Source: Fluviirhizobium alvei (GTDB lineage: Bacteria > Pseudomonadota > Alphaproteobacteria > Rhizobiales > Rhizobiaceae). From it: a stretch of 64,000 nt of DNA. The notes under the pieces are model-generated. The model was not told the DNA's origin. It ran no database searches and worked only from the letters and a program-made list of their open reading frames with translations. This document shows positions 63,774-64,000 of the stretch, in pieces. The stretch covers positions 21,468-85,467 of the forward strand of contig NZ_JAUOZU010000004.1 of assembly GCF_030551875.1 (NCBI RefSeq), in the 5' to 3' direction. Position numbers and translations under genes: made by a program. The first letter of the stretch is position 1. Each line of letters opens with the position of its first letter.

Positions 63774-63805
63774 AAACGCCCACGCTCGCGAGAGCATGGG
63801 CGTTT
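63774..63805. terminator. Bidirectional terminator
   Basis: AAACGCCCA (63774-63782) pairs with TGGGCGTTT (63797-63805), with an inner GCTC/GAGC. T runs follow on the plus strand and precede it as A on the other, so it can end both the hemerythrin gene and the convergent partial gene. Confidence 0.8.
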
Positions 63806-63829
63806 TCGGATCCGTCGGTTTTGGACGGA

Positions 63830-64000
63830 TTACTTGTCGGTTGCCGGGAAATAGTCGCCCTTCGAGAGCTTGGACACATCACCCGAGTAGCCGAATGCGC
63901 GTTCGCCGGAAGCGACGGTGTTCGCACCCTTCGCATAGTCGGCATAGGTGCCCTTGTTGCCAGCCTGGACATATTCGCTGTAGCTGCCGTTCGGCCAATC
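63830..64000 (-). CDS. C-terminal fragment of a Gly/Tyr-rich hypothetical protein
   Basis: An open frame enters from the right edge on the minus strand and ends at TAA (63830). The 56 visible residues read SYSEYVQAGNKGTYADYAKG and continue with similar Gly/Tyr/Ala-rich sequence ending in PATDK. No family is recognised; low complexity suggests a secreted or surface protein, but the N-terminus is missing. Confidence 0.6.
   Translation of the reverse strand, partial: DWPNGSYSEYVQAGNKGTYADYAKGANTVASGERAFGYSGDVSKLSKGDYFPATDK

Overview
The window looks like a GC-rich alphaproteobacterial chromosome, most likely a member of the Rhizobiaceae (Rhizobium/Agrobacterium relatives). The signs are: the complete fixNOQP and fixGHIS set for cbb3 oxidase with FixK/FNR-type boxes, a long-tailed rhizobial UvrB, the cspA/rpsU small-gene cluster, znuABC with an adjacent Zur, an orphan rhizobial-type flagellin, several RTX-type secreted proteins, and abundant short palindromic intergenic repeats. 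No tRNA, rRNA, CRISPR array, prophage or complete insertion sequence was found.

Layout. 1-8.0 kb: the end of a thioesterase-like gene, an RDD membrane protein, a membrane GGDEF/EAL protein, a DUF486 membrane protein, a 267-bp cloverleaf-like inverted-repeat element, and a DUF1800/DUF1501/PAAR-like secreted-protein operon facing a DUF3137 protein. 8.1-12.3 kb: uvrB, whose 3' end is invaded by palindromic repeats and is followed by two further partial copies of that 3' end in a roughly 500-bp periodic array. 12.3-24.5 kb: three RTX proteins, a GC-rich region that may encode a structured RNA, the cspA/rpsU cluster, a GreA-like factor, a GNAT enzyme, an EamA transporter divergent from a TetR regulator, a membrane LytTR protein and a J-domain protein. 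24.8-31.4 kb: an orphan flagellin, terC-dusA, a gamma carbonic anhydrase-like protein and a PAS/HAMP/GGDEF/EAL protein. 31.5-39.6 kb: a copper-type P-ATPase with its own FNR-type box, zinc uptake (zur, znuB, znuC, znuA), a GT41 (SPINDLY/OGT-like) protein and a small exported protein.

39.6-52.8 kb is a glycan-use locus on the minus strand: a binding protein, two permeases and an ATPase of a CUT1 sugar ABC transporter, a GH2 beta-mannosidase-like enzyme, a sugar isomerase, a Gfo/Idh/MocA dehydrogenase, an aldo/keto reductase and a GH43 enzyme, with a divergent LacI regulator. 52.8-54.2 kb is gnd. 54.6-63.0 kb holds fixGHIS and fixNOQP, and beyond it a divergent hemerythrin-like gene shares the fixN FixK box. 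At the right edge is the end of an unidentified Gly/Tyr-rich protein.

The strongest unifying theme is microaerobic control. Palindromes of the form TTGA-N6-TCAA lie before fixG, before fixN/hemerythrin, before the copper ATPase, between the GGDEF/EAL and DUF486 genes, and before a terminator-bounded stretch between fixG and fixP that looks like a small RNA gene. The strongest structural theme is repeat-driven remodelling of the uvrB 3' end.
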